Notes: generated from the sequence alone by a model not told the origin. Positions 1 through 8,895 are shown, counted from the first letter of the stretch. The stretch: 64,000 bases of DNA from CAZIZT01 sp964544085 (GCA_964544085.1 CAZIZT010000005.1:1-64000); one strand, 5' to 3'. Numbers and translations: made by a program.

Positions 1-35
1 GACGCAAACTTGCAGGAAAAGGGGTGTGGCTGAAG

Positions 36-1193
36 ATGGAGTTTACCTATTTTGCTCCCTTAAGGATCCATTTCGGTTGTGGCAAACTGGATGAACTTGC
101 AAAACTAACACTGCGAAACGGCAACAGGATATTGCTTGTTACTGGCAGAAAACATCTAAAGGAAAAGGGCAAACTGGATTACATCATGAAGTTATTTGAG
201 AGATCGCCAAAAACGGAGGAGCTTGTTCATTTCTCAAATGTGACAGAAAATCCGGATTCTGATGCAGTTGATCAAGCTGCATCTTTAATAAACCAGAAGA
301 GGTTAAACGTGGTTGTCGCTATAGGCGGTGGCAGCGCAATGGACCTCGCTAAGGCGGCGGCTCTTGCTGCAAAACAGAGATGTTCTATCTGGGATTTAGT
401 GGGGAACATAACACCGGCAATGGATGCCTATCCGGTAGTATGTTCACCAACTACCTCCGGTTCCGGTAGTGAGGTTACACGCTACAGCGTCATAAACAAC
501 ATCCATAAAAGATTAAAGGTTGCCATAGCCAGCGAGGCGATCTATCCAAAGGTCTCTTTAATTGATCCCAGTTTGACCTATACAATGAGTGACTGGGTGA
601 AGGCCAATACCGGATTTGATGCCCTGTCACATGCTATTGAAGCCTACACATCAAGGTCTGCCTGTCCAATAACAGATGGATACTGCAGGCAAGCCATATC
701 ACTGATCCGGGAAAATCTCAGGGCTTCTATCGATGGAAAAAAGAAAGCAATGGACAACATGTCCCTTGCCGCTATGCTTGCAGGTATGGCTTTGAATGTT
801 GGGAGAGCTTCTCTACCGCATGCAATGGAACATGCCCTGAGTGCATACAACAGGGATCTACCACACGGCAGGGGACTTGCAATGGTCATGATACCTTTTT
901 TAAAAAGGGCGATTAAGTGTGCACCGGAGAGGTTCGCCGATATAGCCTATCTGATGGGGAAGAACATCTCGAATATGCCACTTGAGAAGGCAGCTGAGCT
1001 TGTTGTTGATGCCGTGTGTGAGCTGAAAGATGAGGTGGGCTTAAACGATAGGCTCTCGCAGTGGGGCTTTGATAAGGATCTGATTAACGAAATGGTGGAG
1101 AACACGTTTCACACTATGGAGCATGGCATCGCAAATTCACCGTGCACTTTTGATAAGGAGGAGATTAAGCGCATGTACCTTGAGATACTTTAA
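36..1193 (+). CDS. Iron-containing alcohol dehydrogenase family protein
   Basis: NAD(P)-dependent group III (iron-type) alcohol dehydrogenase, probably reducing or oxidising a short alcohol, aldehyde or related hydroxy compound; the substrate cannot be told. Seen: cofactor motif GGGSAMDLAKA near residue 97, the PTTSGSGSE loop near 137, and the metal ligands of the family in FDALSHAIEAYTS, LPHAMEHALS and LPHGRGLAM. The length of about 385 residues is normal. I place the start at the ATG at 36, where the family usually begins (MEFTYFAPLRI); an in-frame GTG at 24 is the alternative. The gene leads into a lipoprotein and mnmA with 13 bases between, so it is probably co-transcribed with them. Family certain, role unknown. 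Confidence 0.88.
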   Translation: MEFTYFAPLRIHFGCGKLDELAKLTLRNGNRILLVTGRKHLKEKGKLDYIMKLFERSPKTEELVHFSNVTENPDSDAVDQAASLINQKRLNVVVAIGGGSAMDLAKAAALAAKQRCSIWDLVGNITPAMDAYPVVCSPTTSGSGSEVTRYSVINNIHKRLKVAIASEAIYPKVSLIDPSLTYTMSDWVKANTGFDALSHAIEAYTSRSACPITDGYCRQAISLIRENLRASIDGKKKAMDNMSLAAMLAGMALNVGRASLPHAMEHALSAYNRDLPHGRGLAMVMIPFLKRAIKCAPERFADIAYLMGKNISNMPLEKAAELVVDAVCELKDEVGLNDRLSQWGFDKDLINEMVENTFHTMEHGIANSPCTFDKEEIKRMYLEIL

Positions 1194-1206
1194 AGGGGTG
1201 CTCAAG

Positions 1207-1407
1207 ATGAAAAAGTTTGTAGCGTTCGTAGGACTCTTCGCCATCCTGTTTGCAGGCGCCGGGTGCACGCCACTTGTTGTTGGTGGTGCTGCTGCAGGTG
1301 GGGCATACGTTGGATATAAACTCAGGGATGAGGGCTACAAAATAAGCATAACAAAAGAGATAAAAGGATCAAAAACATCAAAGAGTAGCGACAACGCAAC
1401 GAAATGA
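1207..1407 (+). CDS. Small Gly/Ala-rich lipoprotein, unknown function
   Basis: A 66-residue protein with a typical lipoprotein signal: a Lys-Lys start, a hydrophobic stretch (VAFVGLFAILFAGAG) and a cysteine at about residue 18. After the Cys comes a glycine/alanine-rich segment (VVGGAAAGGAYVGYKL) and a charged Lys/Ser tail. The lipobox GAG-C is imperfect at -3 but plausible. The reading frame is open further upstream inside the dehydrogenase gene, but the ATG at 1207, preceded by aaaggggtg, gives the signal peptide. Its stop overlaps the mnmA start (ATGA). Short lipoproteins with this glycine-rich patch occur widely and have no assigned function; I do not infer one. Confidence 0.7.
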   Translation: MKKFVAFVGLFAILFAGAGCTPLVVGGAAAGGAYVGYKLRDEGYKISITKEIKGSKTSKSSDNATK

Positions 1408-2384
1408 GATGTCTTGTTGGAGTAAGCGGCGGCCTGGATAGCTTTGCTGCATGTGTTATGCTCAAAGAGAAGGGTTTTGATGTAGTCGGTTTGCATCTGA
1501 AGCTAACAGGAGAGCAGCCCTTAAACGAGCTTGTAAAAGAAAGACTTAGACGATATGGGGTGGAGATTATAGAAAAGGATGCTATTGAGCAGTTTAACAG
1601 CAGTGTTGTTGAGTATTTTATTGACCAGTATGCTGCCGGCTTAACACCCAATCCCTGTGTGGTATGTAACAAAGAGGTGAAAATTCCGCTGCTTGCAAAA
1701 GCGGCGGATGATCTTGGTATATATCTGATAGCCACCGGACATTATGCTGCAGTTGATAGCGATGGATATCTGAAAAAACACAGGAGTCAGAAGGATCAAT
1801 CCTATTTTCTTGCATGCGTGGACAAGAACTACCTCAAGAGGATGCTTTTTCCACTTGAAAACACCACAAGGGAGGAGATAGAAAAAAGGTTCCACCTTGA
1901 GCTTCCAAAGAGTTCCGATCTTTGTTTTGTCAAACACAACTATAGGGACATACTGGCAGAAAAACTGGGTAGAAAGAGGGGCAGAATCGTAAAGGGAACA
2001 CAGGTGGTTGGTTACCACGATGGCTTTTTCAACTACACCATAGGACAAAGAAAAGGCATAAAGGTAGGTAATGTTGCACACTATGTAACAAGGATAGATG
2101 CAAACACAAACACTGTTTACGTTAACACTGACGATGCGCTATTCAGTGATAGATTTGAGTTGAACAACCTGAAGCTGTATATCGATGAAGTAGAACTAAA
2201 AAGGCTCAGGGTGTATGTAAAGGTACGCTTCAGTGCCCAGCAAAAGTATTGTAAGCTTGATGCGGACAGTAAGAGGGTTTACCTCTTTGAGAAAGAAAGA
2301 GCCATAACGCCAGGACAGATTGCCGTCTTCTACGATGATAAAGACCGTGTAGTGGCCTGCGGAACGATAGGAAAATGGGCATAA
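1404..2384 (+). CDS. mnmA: tRNA-uridine 2-sulfurtransferase MnmA
   Basis: Forms 2-thiouridine at wobble position 34 of Lys, Glu and Gln tRNAs using ATP and relayed persulfide sulfur. Seen: PP-loop SGGLDS at residues 8-13; the catalytic cysteine pair, Cys85 in the NPCVVC motif and Cys174 in SSDLCFV; the TGHYA motif near 111; and the FNYTIGQRKGI motif of the central domain. At 326 residues it is slightly shorter than the roughly 360 usual for the family. The start overlaps the stop of the upstream lipoprotein gene by four bases, so it is probably translationally coupled. A small unknown gene overlaps its end by 10 bases. Confidence 0.95.
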   Translation: MRCLVGVSGGLDSFAACVMLKEKGFDVVGLHLKLTGEQPLNELVKERLRRYGVEIIEKDAIEQFNSSVVEYFIDQYAAGLTPNPCVVCNKEVKIPLLAKAADDLGIYLIATGHYAAVDSDGYLKKHRSQKDQSYFLACVDKNYLKRMLFPLENTTREEIEKRFHLELPKSSDLCFVKHNYRDILAEKLGRKRGRIVKGTQVVGYHDGFFNYTIGQRKGIKVGNVAHYVTRIDANTNTVYVNTDDALFSDRFELNNLKLYIDEVELKRLRVYVKVRFSAQQKYCKLDADSKRVYLFEKERAITPGQIAVFYDDKDRVVACGTIGKWA

Positions 2385-2917
2385 CTCAGTGGATAATCAA
2401 CCTGTCCAACAGCAGGTTTGCAAGAAGGTTCCAGTACGAACCATACATTATAAAGTCTGTCGAATATATCGACCCAAAACCGGAAGACACCCTCCTTGTT
2501 ATCTACAAAGAAGCCGACTATCTAAAATCTCCGATTCACCATTTTGCGCGTGTTAAAACCTATGAAGCCTATGAGGTCTCCAGTCCATTTGAGCTTGACA
2601 AGCTTTTTGACAAGGTTGTACTATACTTTTCGATATTCGACTTGAAAGCGGATCAGATTAGCCTACTATCTGATCATCTAAAAGAAACGGGCAGGCTCTA
2701 CAGCATATATTATCTGCCGGGTGGCGCCTTCTTTGATCTGACTTTGAAGCTAACCGACAGGCAGGCTTTTGACAATTGCAAAAAAGGAGAGGACCCTTTA
2801 AGGGTAGCCGGCTTTGAACTGGAGGATTCCCTGTTTCTGAAACGTCACCATGTTAGTGTTTACCGCTACAGAAAGGGAGGGCTAAATGGGGCTGAAGGTG
2901 GAGAAGGAGAGACATAA
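2375..2917 (+). CDS. Hypothetical protein, possibly a degenerate methyltransferase-like fold
   Basis: I do not recognise this 180-residue soluble protein. The order of predicted elements (TLLVIYKEAD, then DKVVLYFSIFDL, then LKETGRLYSIYYLPGGAFF, then a long last strand) recalls a class I methyltransferase core, but no glycine-rich SAM-binding motif is visible. If that reading is right, it is not an active methyltransferase. It has no signal peptide or membrane segment. It overlaps mnmA by 10 bases and the next small gene by 32, so it belongs to the same operon. A role tied to tRNA thiolation would be a guess from position alone. Confidence 0.72.
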   Translation: MGITQWIINLSNSRFARRFQYEPYIIKSVEYIDPKPEDTLLVIYKEADYLKSPIHHFARVKTYEAYEVSSPFELDKLFDKVVLYFSIFDLKADQISLLSDHLKETGRLYSIYYLPGGAFFDLTLKLTDRQAFDNCKKGEDPLRVAGFELEDSLFLKRHHVSVYRYRKGGLNGAEGGEGET

Positions 2918-3143
2918 AGTCACGATAATTATGGACAATCTAAAGGTGCGCGGTTACATTCATCTAATGCCAAAATCCCGATTAACCGACGTTCTGAATT
3001 CTACAAACATCAAGGATTTCATACCCATAACAGAGGCAGAGCTGACACACGACGGAGAGACTGTGTATCTTCAGTTTGTTGAGATTAACAAGCATAAGAT
3101 AAATGCCATTTACCTATGCGATGATAACGTTATCGTGAAATAG
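2886..3143 (+). CDS. Small conserved protein, DUF6812-like
   Basis: An 85-residue soluble beta-rich protein (KVTIIMDNLKVRGYIHLMPKS, then RLTDVLNSTNIKDFIPITEAEL). The pattern of a short strand that modifies something, a turn with RLTD.LN and then F(I/L)P(I/V)T.AE matches, from memory, the DUF6812 family of small uncharacterised proteins in deep-branching bacteria. The start at 2886 has the strong ribosome site gggaggg 5 bases upstream. It is the last gene of the leading operon; a separate promoter for tig follows. Function unknown. Confidence 0.72.
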   Translation: MGLKVEKERHKVTIIMDNLKVRGYIHLMPKSRLTDVLNSTNIKDFIPITEAELTHDGETVYLQFVEINKHKINAIYLCDDNVIVK

Positions 3144-3155
3144 AAACCTAACCGT

Positions 3156-3184
3156 TTGAAAAAACCTTGTTTTTCTGGTATAGT
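3156..3184 (+). promoter_or_regulatory. Sigma-70 promoter for the tig-clpP-clpX-hslV-hslU operon
   Basis: TTGAAA at 3156-3161 and TATAGT at 3179-3184, separated by exactly 17 bases; each box matches the consensus at 5 of 6 positions. The site lies in the only real intergenic gap of this part of the window and points at tig, whose ATG is at 3213. Confidence 0.75.
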
Positions 3185-3212
3185 TGCATGATCAAAATTT
3201 GTGGGGGTATTT

Positions 3213-4577
3213 ATGGTAAAGGTTACCGTTGAGGATGCCAAACCTTCCGCCAAAAAACTACATATAGAAGTACCGGCGGAACTGATTAAAAAGAAGAAAG
3301 ACCAGATCATATCCGGACTAAAAAAGAGTGTAAAGCTTAAAGGTTTCAGAAAGGGTAAGGTGCCAAGATCCTTAATAGAGCAAACCTACAAAAAGGAAAT
3401 TGAAGAGGACCTGAAAAGAGAGCTGATGAGTGAGGCTTACGAGTATGCCATCTCTTCAAACAAGATAACCACTGTTTCTGATCCTGTATTTATTTCTGTC
3501 GATTATAAAGAGGGTGAGTATCTGAAATTCGAAGCACGTGTGGACGTGAAACCCGAAATAGAGCTTAAGGAATACAAAGGTATTGAGATAAAGAAAAAAC
3601 CTGTTGAGGTGACTCAAAAAGAGATCGATGAAGCCATAGAGCAGATAAGGGAAGCCTTTGCCACGCTTGAAAAGAAGGATAAAGAAGCAGAGAAAGGCGA
3701 TGTGGTGACTTTGAGCATAAAAACCTTCGTGAAAGAGACGGGTTATCCTATCAAAGAGTTCACAAGCGACAACCTCTATGCAGAGCTTGGCAGGGGACAG
3801 TTGCTGGAGGAGATTGAGAAAGAGATATATGGCATGAAGCCGGGAGAAACGAAAAAGATAGAGGCGAGCTACGACGATAACTATCCCTTGAGAGCGCTCA
3901 AAGGCAAGAACATAGTGTTTGAAGTAACACTGAAGGAGATCAAACAGAAAAAGTTGCCCGAATTGAATGATGAATTTGCGCGTAGAATCAACAAAGAATT
4001 CAAAACCGTTGATGATCTGATTAATGATGTTAAAAAACACCTTCTTGAGAACAAAGAAAAGGCTGAAATATCAAGACAGAAGGAGGAAATTATCTCCAGA
4101 CTTCTCGAGGAGTACGAATTTGAGTTGCCAGAGAGCATCGTTAACCAGGAAACCAATCAGATGATTATGGAATATGTGAAAAACATGTACTACATGGGTG
4201 CCGATGTTAGCTCAGACGAGTTCAAACCAAAGGTGCTTAGAGAAAAGTTTGAACCGGAAGCTAAAAGGCGTGTGAAAGCAACCTTCATACTCCTTGAAAT
4301 TGCAAGGAAGGAGAATCTACAGGTAAGCGGCGAGGAGATCAAAGACGAGATAGCAAGGCAGGCTCAAGCACAGAATAGAACATTCGAGGAGCTCTACCAG
4401 GAGTATCAGCAGAAGGGTATGATCCCGGTAATAGAGATAGATTTGCTGGGCCAGAAGGCGCTTGACTTTGTCCATAAACATGCGAAAATAGTGGAAGAGA
4501 AAGAAGAAGATAAAGGTGAATCTCAACATGAGGCGGAAGGCGAAAAAGAGATCGAAAGTAAAAAAGAAGGAGAGTAA
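3213..4577 (+). CDS. tig: Trigger factor (ribosome-associated chaperone, peptidyl-prolyl isomerase)
   Basis: Binds the ribosome exit tunnel and shields nascent chains. Seen: N-terminal ribosome-binding domain with the signature GFRKGKVPRSLIEQ around residues 43-56, a middle FKBP-type domain (about 150-245, with the KGDVVTL and PGETKKIE segments) and a long helical C-terminal domain. The last 30 residues are an acidic/basic low-complexity tail. The ATG at 3213 is preferred over the GTG at 3201 because the ribosome site ggggg lies just upstream of it. It is directly followed by clpP with no gap, as in many bacteria. Trigger factor and ClpXP together handle folding and degradation of new proteins. 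Confidence 0.95.
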   Translation: MVKVTVEDAKPSAKKLHIEVPAELIKKKKDQIISGLKKSVKLKGFRKGKVPRSLIEQTYKKEIEEDLKRELMSEAYEYAISSNKITTVSDPVFISVDYKEGEYLKFEARVDVKPEIELKEYKGIEIKKKPVEVTQKEIDEAIEQIREAFATLEKKDKEAEKGDVVTLSIKTFVKETGYPIKEFTSDNLYAELGRGQLLEEIEKEIYGMKPGETKKIEASYDDNYPLRALKGKNIVFEVTLKEIKQKKLPELNDEFARRINKEFKTVDDLINDVKKHLLENKEKAEISRQKEEIISRLLEEYEFELPESIVNQETNQMIMEYVKNMYYMGADVSSDEFKPKVLREKFEPEAKRRVKATFILLEIARKENLQVSGEEIKDEIARQAQAQNRTFEELYQEYQQKGMIPVIEIDLLGQKALDFVHKHAKIVEEKEEDKGESQHEAEGEKEIESKKEGE

Positions 4578-5195
4578 ATGAGTCTGGTTCCCATAGTTAT
4601 TGAAAAAACACCCCAGGGTGAGAGAGCCTACGATATCTATTCAAGACTCCTTAAGGATAGAATTGTTATGCTCAACGGTGAGATTGATGATTATCTGTCC
4701 AATATAATTGTAAGCGAGCTGCTCTTCTTAGAGTCAGAGGACCCTGATAAGGATATATTCCTTTATATCAATTCCCCCGGTGGGAGTATTACAGCCGGTC
4801 TTGCGATCTACGATACAATGCAGTATATCAAGTGCGATGTATCAACAATATGTCTCGGGACTGCTGCATCAATGGGCGCTGTTTTGCTTGCCGCCGGTAC
4901 CAAGGGGAAGCGGTTCTCCTTACCGCATTCGCGCATCATGATTCATCAGCCGCTGGGGGGTATTACCGGACAGGCAACAGAGATAGAGATACACGCCAAG
5001 GAGATACTGAGGCTCAGGAAAATTATCAATGAAATTATGGCAAAACACACGGGAAAACGAGTGAAAACTATAGAAAAAGACACCGAAAGGGATAAATTCA
5101 TGGATGCCAAGGAAGCGAAGGAGTACGGAATTATAGACAGGGTCATCTACTCAAGAAAGGAAGAGGAGAAAAAGAATGATACCAGTGGACAGTAA
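4578..5195 (+). CDS. clpP: ATP-dependent Clp protease proteolytic subunit ClpP
   Basis: Serine peptidase that forms the double-ring chamber fed by ClpX. The catalytic triad is visible: Ser98 (GTAASMGA), His123 (SRIMIHQP) and Asp172 (ERDKFMD). The 205-residue length is normal, with a charged tail (KEEEKKND). The ATG directly follows the tig stop, with its ribosome site (aaggaga) inside tig. clpX begins 20 bases before the clpP stop, so the partner subunits are translationally linked. Confidence 0.97.
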   Translation: MSLVPIVIEKTPQGERAYDIYSRLLKDRIVMLNGEIDDYLSNIIVSELLFLESEDPDKDIFLYINSPGGSITAGLAIYDTMQYIKCDVSTICLGTAASMGAVLLAAGTKGKRFSLPHSRIMIHQPLGGITGQATEIEIHAKEILRLRKIINEIMAKHTGKRVKTIEKDTERDKFMDAKEAKEYGIIDRVIYSRKEEEKKNDTSGQ

Positions 5196-6432
5196 GGGCC
5201 CATTGAGATGCTCCTTCTGCGGTAGAACGCAGGATGAGGTGAGAAAGCTCATTGCGGGGCCCGGCGTTTATATCTGCGATGAGTGTGTTGCTCTTTGCGA
5301 GGATATACTCGCCGAGGATATGGAGCTCTCCAAGAACAAGGATAAGGATTTCAGGTCACTTACACCAAAAGAGATAAAGAAACAGCTTGACGAATATGTA
5401 ATATCACAGGAAAAAGCAAAGAAGATTCTATCCGTTGCCGTTTACAACCATTACAAACGCATCTCTTCAATGAGCAAAAAGGCTTCGAAAAAGAACGACG
5501 TTGAGCTTGAGAAGAGCAATATCTTGCTGATAGGACCAACAGGTACCGGTAAAACCCTCCTTGCAAAGACACTGGCCAAGATCCTCAACGTTCCGTTTGC
5601 TATAGCCGATGCAACAAGCCTTACCGAAGCAGGTTATGTGGGTGAGGATGTGGAAAACATCCTTGTAAGGTTACTTCAAGCTGCAGACTACAATGTGGCT
5701 TTAGCGCAAAAGGGTATCGTCTATATCGATGAGCTCGATAAAATCTCAAGAAAAAGCGAGAATCCCTCTATTACAAGGGATGTGTCAGGAGAAGGAGTGC
5801 AACAGGCTCTCCTGAAGCTGATAGAGGGAAGCGTTGTCAATGTTCCACCATACGGCGGCAGGAAACATCCCCAGCAGGAGTTCATTCAGATCGACACATC
5901 CAATATCCTGTTCATATGTGGTGGAGCATTCGAGGGGCTGGAGGATATAATAGCCAAGAGGTTGAACAAGAAGAGCATAGGTTTTACCAATCCTGTAACG
6001 CTCAACAAGAAAGATAAATCTAACATCATAGAACATGTAACACCTGAAGACCTGATGCATTACGGGTTGATACCTGAGTTGATCGGTAGGCTGCACGTCG
6101 TCGCAACGCTTGAAGATCTAAAGGAAGATGAACTGATCCGCATACTGACCGAACCCAAGAACGCGCTTGTGAAGCAATATGTTGAGATGTTTAAGATGGA
6201 TGATGTGAAGCTTACCATTACCGATGATGCACTGAAAGCCATTGCCCAAAAGGCAATTGAGAGAAAGGTCGGTGCAAGGGGTCTAAGAAGCATAATGGAA
6301 AGCATAATGCTGGATCTTATGTATAACGTGCCCTCGATGAAGGATGTGACCGAGTGCATAATTGACAAGGATGTCGTCCTGAACAATAAAAAGCCAATTC
6401 TGGTAACAAAAAGTAGTCAGAAAAGCGCATAA
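5176..6432 (+). CDS. clpX: ATP-dependent Clp protease ATP-binding subunit ClpX
   Basis: AAA+ unfoldase that recognises substrates and threads them into ClpP. Seen: N-terminal zinc-binding domain with Cys12, Cys15, Cys34 and Cys37; Walker A GPTGTGKT at 120-127; the pore-loop segment GYVGEDVE; Walker B IVYIDELDKI at 181-190; the ClpP-contact IGF-type loop in KKSIGFTNP; and the small C-terminal AAA domain ending in the sensor-2 region GARGLRSI. Length 418 is standard. Its start lies inside clpP; hslV follows after one base. Confidence 0.97.
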   Translation: MIPVDSKGPLRCSFCGRTQDEVRKLIAGPGVYICDECVALCEDILAEDMELSKNKDKDFRSLTPKEIKKQLDEYVISQEKAKKILSVAVYNHYKRISSMSKKASKKNDVELEKSNILLIGPTGTGKTLLAKTLAKILNVPFAIADATSLTEAGYVGEDVENILVRLLQAADYNVALAQKGIVYIDELDKISRKSENPSITRDVSGEGVQQALLKLIEGSVVNVPPYGGRKHPQQEFIQIDTSNILFICGGAFEGLEDIIAKRLNKKSIGFTNPVTLNKKDKSNIIEHVTPEDLMHYGLIPELIGRLHVVATLEDLKEDELIRILTEPKNALVKQYVEMFKMDDVKLTITDDALKAIAQKAIERKVGARGLRSIMESIMLDLMYNVPSMKDVTECIIDKDVVLNNKKPILVTKSSQKSA

Positions 6433-6433
6433 A

Positions 6434-6970
6434 ATGGAGATAAAAGCCACAACTGTTCTGCTTGTAAAACGCAACGGTAGGGTTGCTATAGGCAGCGACG
6501 GTCAGGTTACAATGGGTGCTACTGTCGCAAAATCCAGCGCAAGGAAGATTAGAAGACTCTACAACGATAGGGTCTTGGTAGGGTTTGCCGGCTCTACCGC
6601 CGATGCTTTCACCCTGTTTGAGAAGTTAGAGAGCAAGCTAAACGAATATGCCGGAAACCTGACACGTGCAAGTGTTGAACTTGCAAAGGATTGGAGAACA
6701 GACAGGGTTCTGAGAAGACTGGAAGCACTATTGATAGCTGCTGATATAAACAACCGTTACCTGATATCTGGAAGCGGGGATGTAATTGAGCCAGATGAAG
6801 ATATTCTTGCCATAGGCTCAGGGGGAAATTATGCTCTCGCAGCCGCCAAGGCACTGGTAAAATATACCAACCTGGAGGCAGAGGAGATAGTTAAAGAAGC
6901 CCTGCGTATCGCCGCTTCGATCTGTATCTATACAAACGACAATATCATCGTGGATGTACTGGAGGGCTAG
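6434..6970 (+). CDS. hslV: HslV peptidase subunit of the HslUV protease
   Basis: Proteasome-type threonine peptidase of the HslUV complex. The mature N-terminal threonine should be Thr6 (motif TTVLLVKRNGRVAIGSDGQ), so five residues (MEIKA) must be removed first; short propeptides of this kind also occur in other thermophile HslV proteins. The conserved GSDGQVTMG and later GSGGNYALAAA segments are present. Length 178. One base separates it from clpX and three from hslU, so the whole set is one operon with two complete ATP-dependent proteases. Confidence 0.95.
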   Translation: MEIKATTVLLVKRNGRVAIGSDGQVTMGATVAKSSARKIRRLYNDRVLVGFAGSTADAFTLFEKLESKLNEYAGNLTRASVELAKDWRTDRVLRRLEALLIAADINNRYLISGSGDVIEPDEDILAIGSGGNYALAAAKALVKYTNLEAEEIVKEALRIAASICIYTNDNIIVDVLEG

Positions 6971-6973
6971 CGC

Positions 6974-8332
6974 ATGGAAAAGGAACTCACCCCAAAACGC
7001 ATAGTCGAGCTGCTGGATAGGTATATTGTAGGGCAAAAAGAAGCCAAAAAAGCTATAGCTATCGCCCTGAGAACGCGCTACAGAAGGGACATGGTGGACG
7101 ATGACATAAAAGAAGAGATAATACCGAAAAACATACTCATGATAGGTCCTACTGGTGTTGGAAAAACGGAGATTGCAAGACGAATTGCACGAATCACGAA
7201 TGCTCCTTTTGTCAAAGTGGAGGCAAGCAAGTTCACTGAAGTCGGCTATGTGGGCAGGGATGTGGAGTCCATGGTTCGTGACCTTGTCAGGATAAGCTAC
7301 GAGATGGTAAAGAAGGAAGAGCTCGCAAAAGTGGAGGATAAAGCTATCAAAGCCGCAGAGGATAGGATACTTGAGATCCTCATTCCATCGATCAAGCGAC
7401 CTAAAACGATATACGACACACCAGAGGAAGAAGAGCGTATTAACAGGACAAAGGAAAAATTCAGAGAAAAACTCAGGAACGGCGAGCTTGACGATAAAAC
7501 AATTGAGATCACGATAAATCCCCAGAAAAATGCGCAATTTATGCCTTTCATTGAAATAGCAGCAGCGCCCATTGACGAGATGGATTCAAGCCTGAAGGAT
7601 ATGCTGGACAATCTTCTACCACAAAAGAAAAAAACAAGAAAGGTAACCATAAAGGAAGCAAAGAAAATACTTAAAGAGGAAGAGGCTCAAAAGCTTATTG
7701 ATAAAGACAAGGTGAAAGAGCTTGCTTTAGAGCGCGCAGCAAACGACGGAATAATCTTCATTGATGAGATTGACAAGATAGTCGGGAAAAGTGGTGTTTC
7801 GTCCGGTCCTGATGTCTCACGGGAGGGTGTTCAGAGAGATCTATTGCCCATTGTCGAGGGATCAAGTGTATCCACAAGGTACGGGGTGATAGATACCGAT
7901 CATATTCTGTTTATAGCTGCTGGAGCCTTCCATCAGGTCAAGCCCAGCGATATGATTCCCGAATTGCAAGGTCGTTTTCCCATCAGAGTTGAGTTGCAGC
8001 CGTTAAAAAAGGAGGAGTTTGTCAGGATATTGAAAGAACCGAAAAATGCACTCATCAAGCAATACGCTGCCCTTCTGAAGACCGACGGTGTGGAGCTTGT
8101 CTTCACAGATGATGGTATCGAGAAGATTGCTGAACTTGCTGAAAGGATAAATCAGGAAACGGAGAACATTGGTGCTCGTCGTCTTCACACGCTGATGGAG
8201 AAATTGCTGGAGGATGTCTCGTTCGAAGCACCAGATGAGAAGCTGCAAAGGGTTATTATTGACGCTGCTTACGTTGAAGAGAAACTGAAGGATATTGTTA
8301 AGGATAAGGATCTAAGCCGCTATATCCTCTAA
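6974..8332 (+). CDS. hslU: HslU ATPase subunit of the HslUV protease
   Basis: AAA+ unfoldase partner of HslV. Seen: Walker A GPTGVGKT at 58-65, pore loop GYVGRDVE at 91-98, a charged I-domain of about 110-240 rich in Glu and Lys, Walker B IIFIDEIDKI at 260-269, and the sensor-2 motif NIGARRLHTLMEKLLE near the C terminus that is typical of HslU. Length 452. Its stop overlaps the stop of engB on the other strand by four bases, leaving no room for an intrinsic terminator. Confidence 0.97.
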   Translation: MEKELTPKRIVELLDRYIVGQKEAKKAIAIALRTRYRRDMVDDDIKEEIIPKNILMIGPTGVGKTEIARRIARITNAPFVKVEASKFTEVGYVGRDVESMVRDLVRISYEMVKKEELAKVEDKAIKAAEDRILEILIPSIKRPKTIYDTPEEEERINRTKEKFREKLRNGELDDKTIEITINPQKNAQFMPFIEIAAAPIDEMDSSLKDMLDNLLPQKKKTRKVTIKEAKKILKEEEAQKLIDKDKVKELALERAANDGIIFIDEIDKIVGKSGVSSGPDVSREGVQRDLLPIVEGSSVSTRYGVIDTDHILFIAAGAFHQVKPSDMIPELQGRFPIRVELQPLKKEEFVRILKEPKNALIKQYAALLKTDGVELVFTDDGIEKIAELAERINQETENIGARRLHTLMEKLLEDVSFEAPDEKLQRVIIDAAYVEEKLKDIVKDKDLSRYIL

Positions 8333-8895
8333 GGGCAACAGAGAGCAAACAGGTATTCAAGAAGCTTATCTATCCCCTTTCTTTTGGTCGATGAAACTGA
8401 GAACCATTTAATCTTGCCAAACCTCTTCTCAAGCAATTTCACATTCCTGCTTATATCGCTCTGCTTTGCCTTATCCGCTTTGGTAAAAACAACGCTATAC
8501 TCCTTGTTATAAAACGTGAGCCACTCAATCATCCGCATATCGGACTCCATAGGCTCATGGCGAGCATCAATCAACACAAAACAATGGACGAGAAGGTTGG
8601 CATTCCTAAGATAATCCTCAATTAAATGTTGCCACTGTCTGACCATAGCCTTTGACCTATGGGCAAACCCGTAACCCGGTAGATCTACAAGATAAAAACA
8701 CTCATTCACAAGATAGGCGTTTATTGTGGTGGTTTTGCCAGCTTTCTTACTGATCCTTGCTATCTTGCAACTGCAAAGAGCATTTATAAGGGATGATTTA
8801 CCAACATTGCTTCTGCCACAGAAAGCCACCTGCTTTAGCCCGAGCCTCAAGGGGGCCTCTGTATAGCTGCCTTGTAGTTTTATATGCCTGATCAA
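8329..8895 (-). CDS. engB: Ribosome biogenesis GTPase EngB (YsxC/YihA)
   Basis: GTPase needed for 50S subunit assembly. Seen: G1 GRSNVGKSSL, G2/switch region KAGKTTTINAY, G3 DLPGYGFA, G4 FTKADK and G5 SSTKRKG. The frame is open further upstream, but that stretch lies inside the phosphodiesterase gene and does not match the family. The best start is a TTG at 8895 that overlaps the upstream TGA stop (TTGA) and gives 188 residues, the expected size. The ribosome site is weak, so translation is probably coupled to the gene before it. It is the last gene of the leu operon; its 3' end overlaps that of hslU. Confidence 0.93.
   Translation of the reverse strand: MIRHIKLQGSYTEAPLRLGLKQVAFCGRSNVGKSSLINALCSCKIARISKKAGKTTTINAYLVNECFYLVDLPGYGFAHRSKAMVRQWQHLIEDYLRNANLLVHCFVLIDARHEPMESDMRMIEWLTFYNKEYSVVFTKADKAKQSDISRNVKLLEKRFGKIKWFSVSSTKRKGIDKLLEYLFALCCP

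Noticed and set aside
1..33. Possible end of an upstream gene (DANLQEKGCG then stop)
   Set aside because: Ten codons cannot be told from chance; it only supports the choice of the ATG at 36 for the dehydrogenase.
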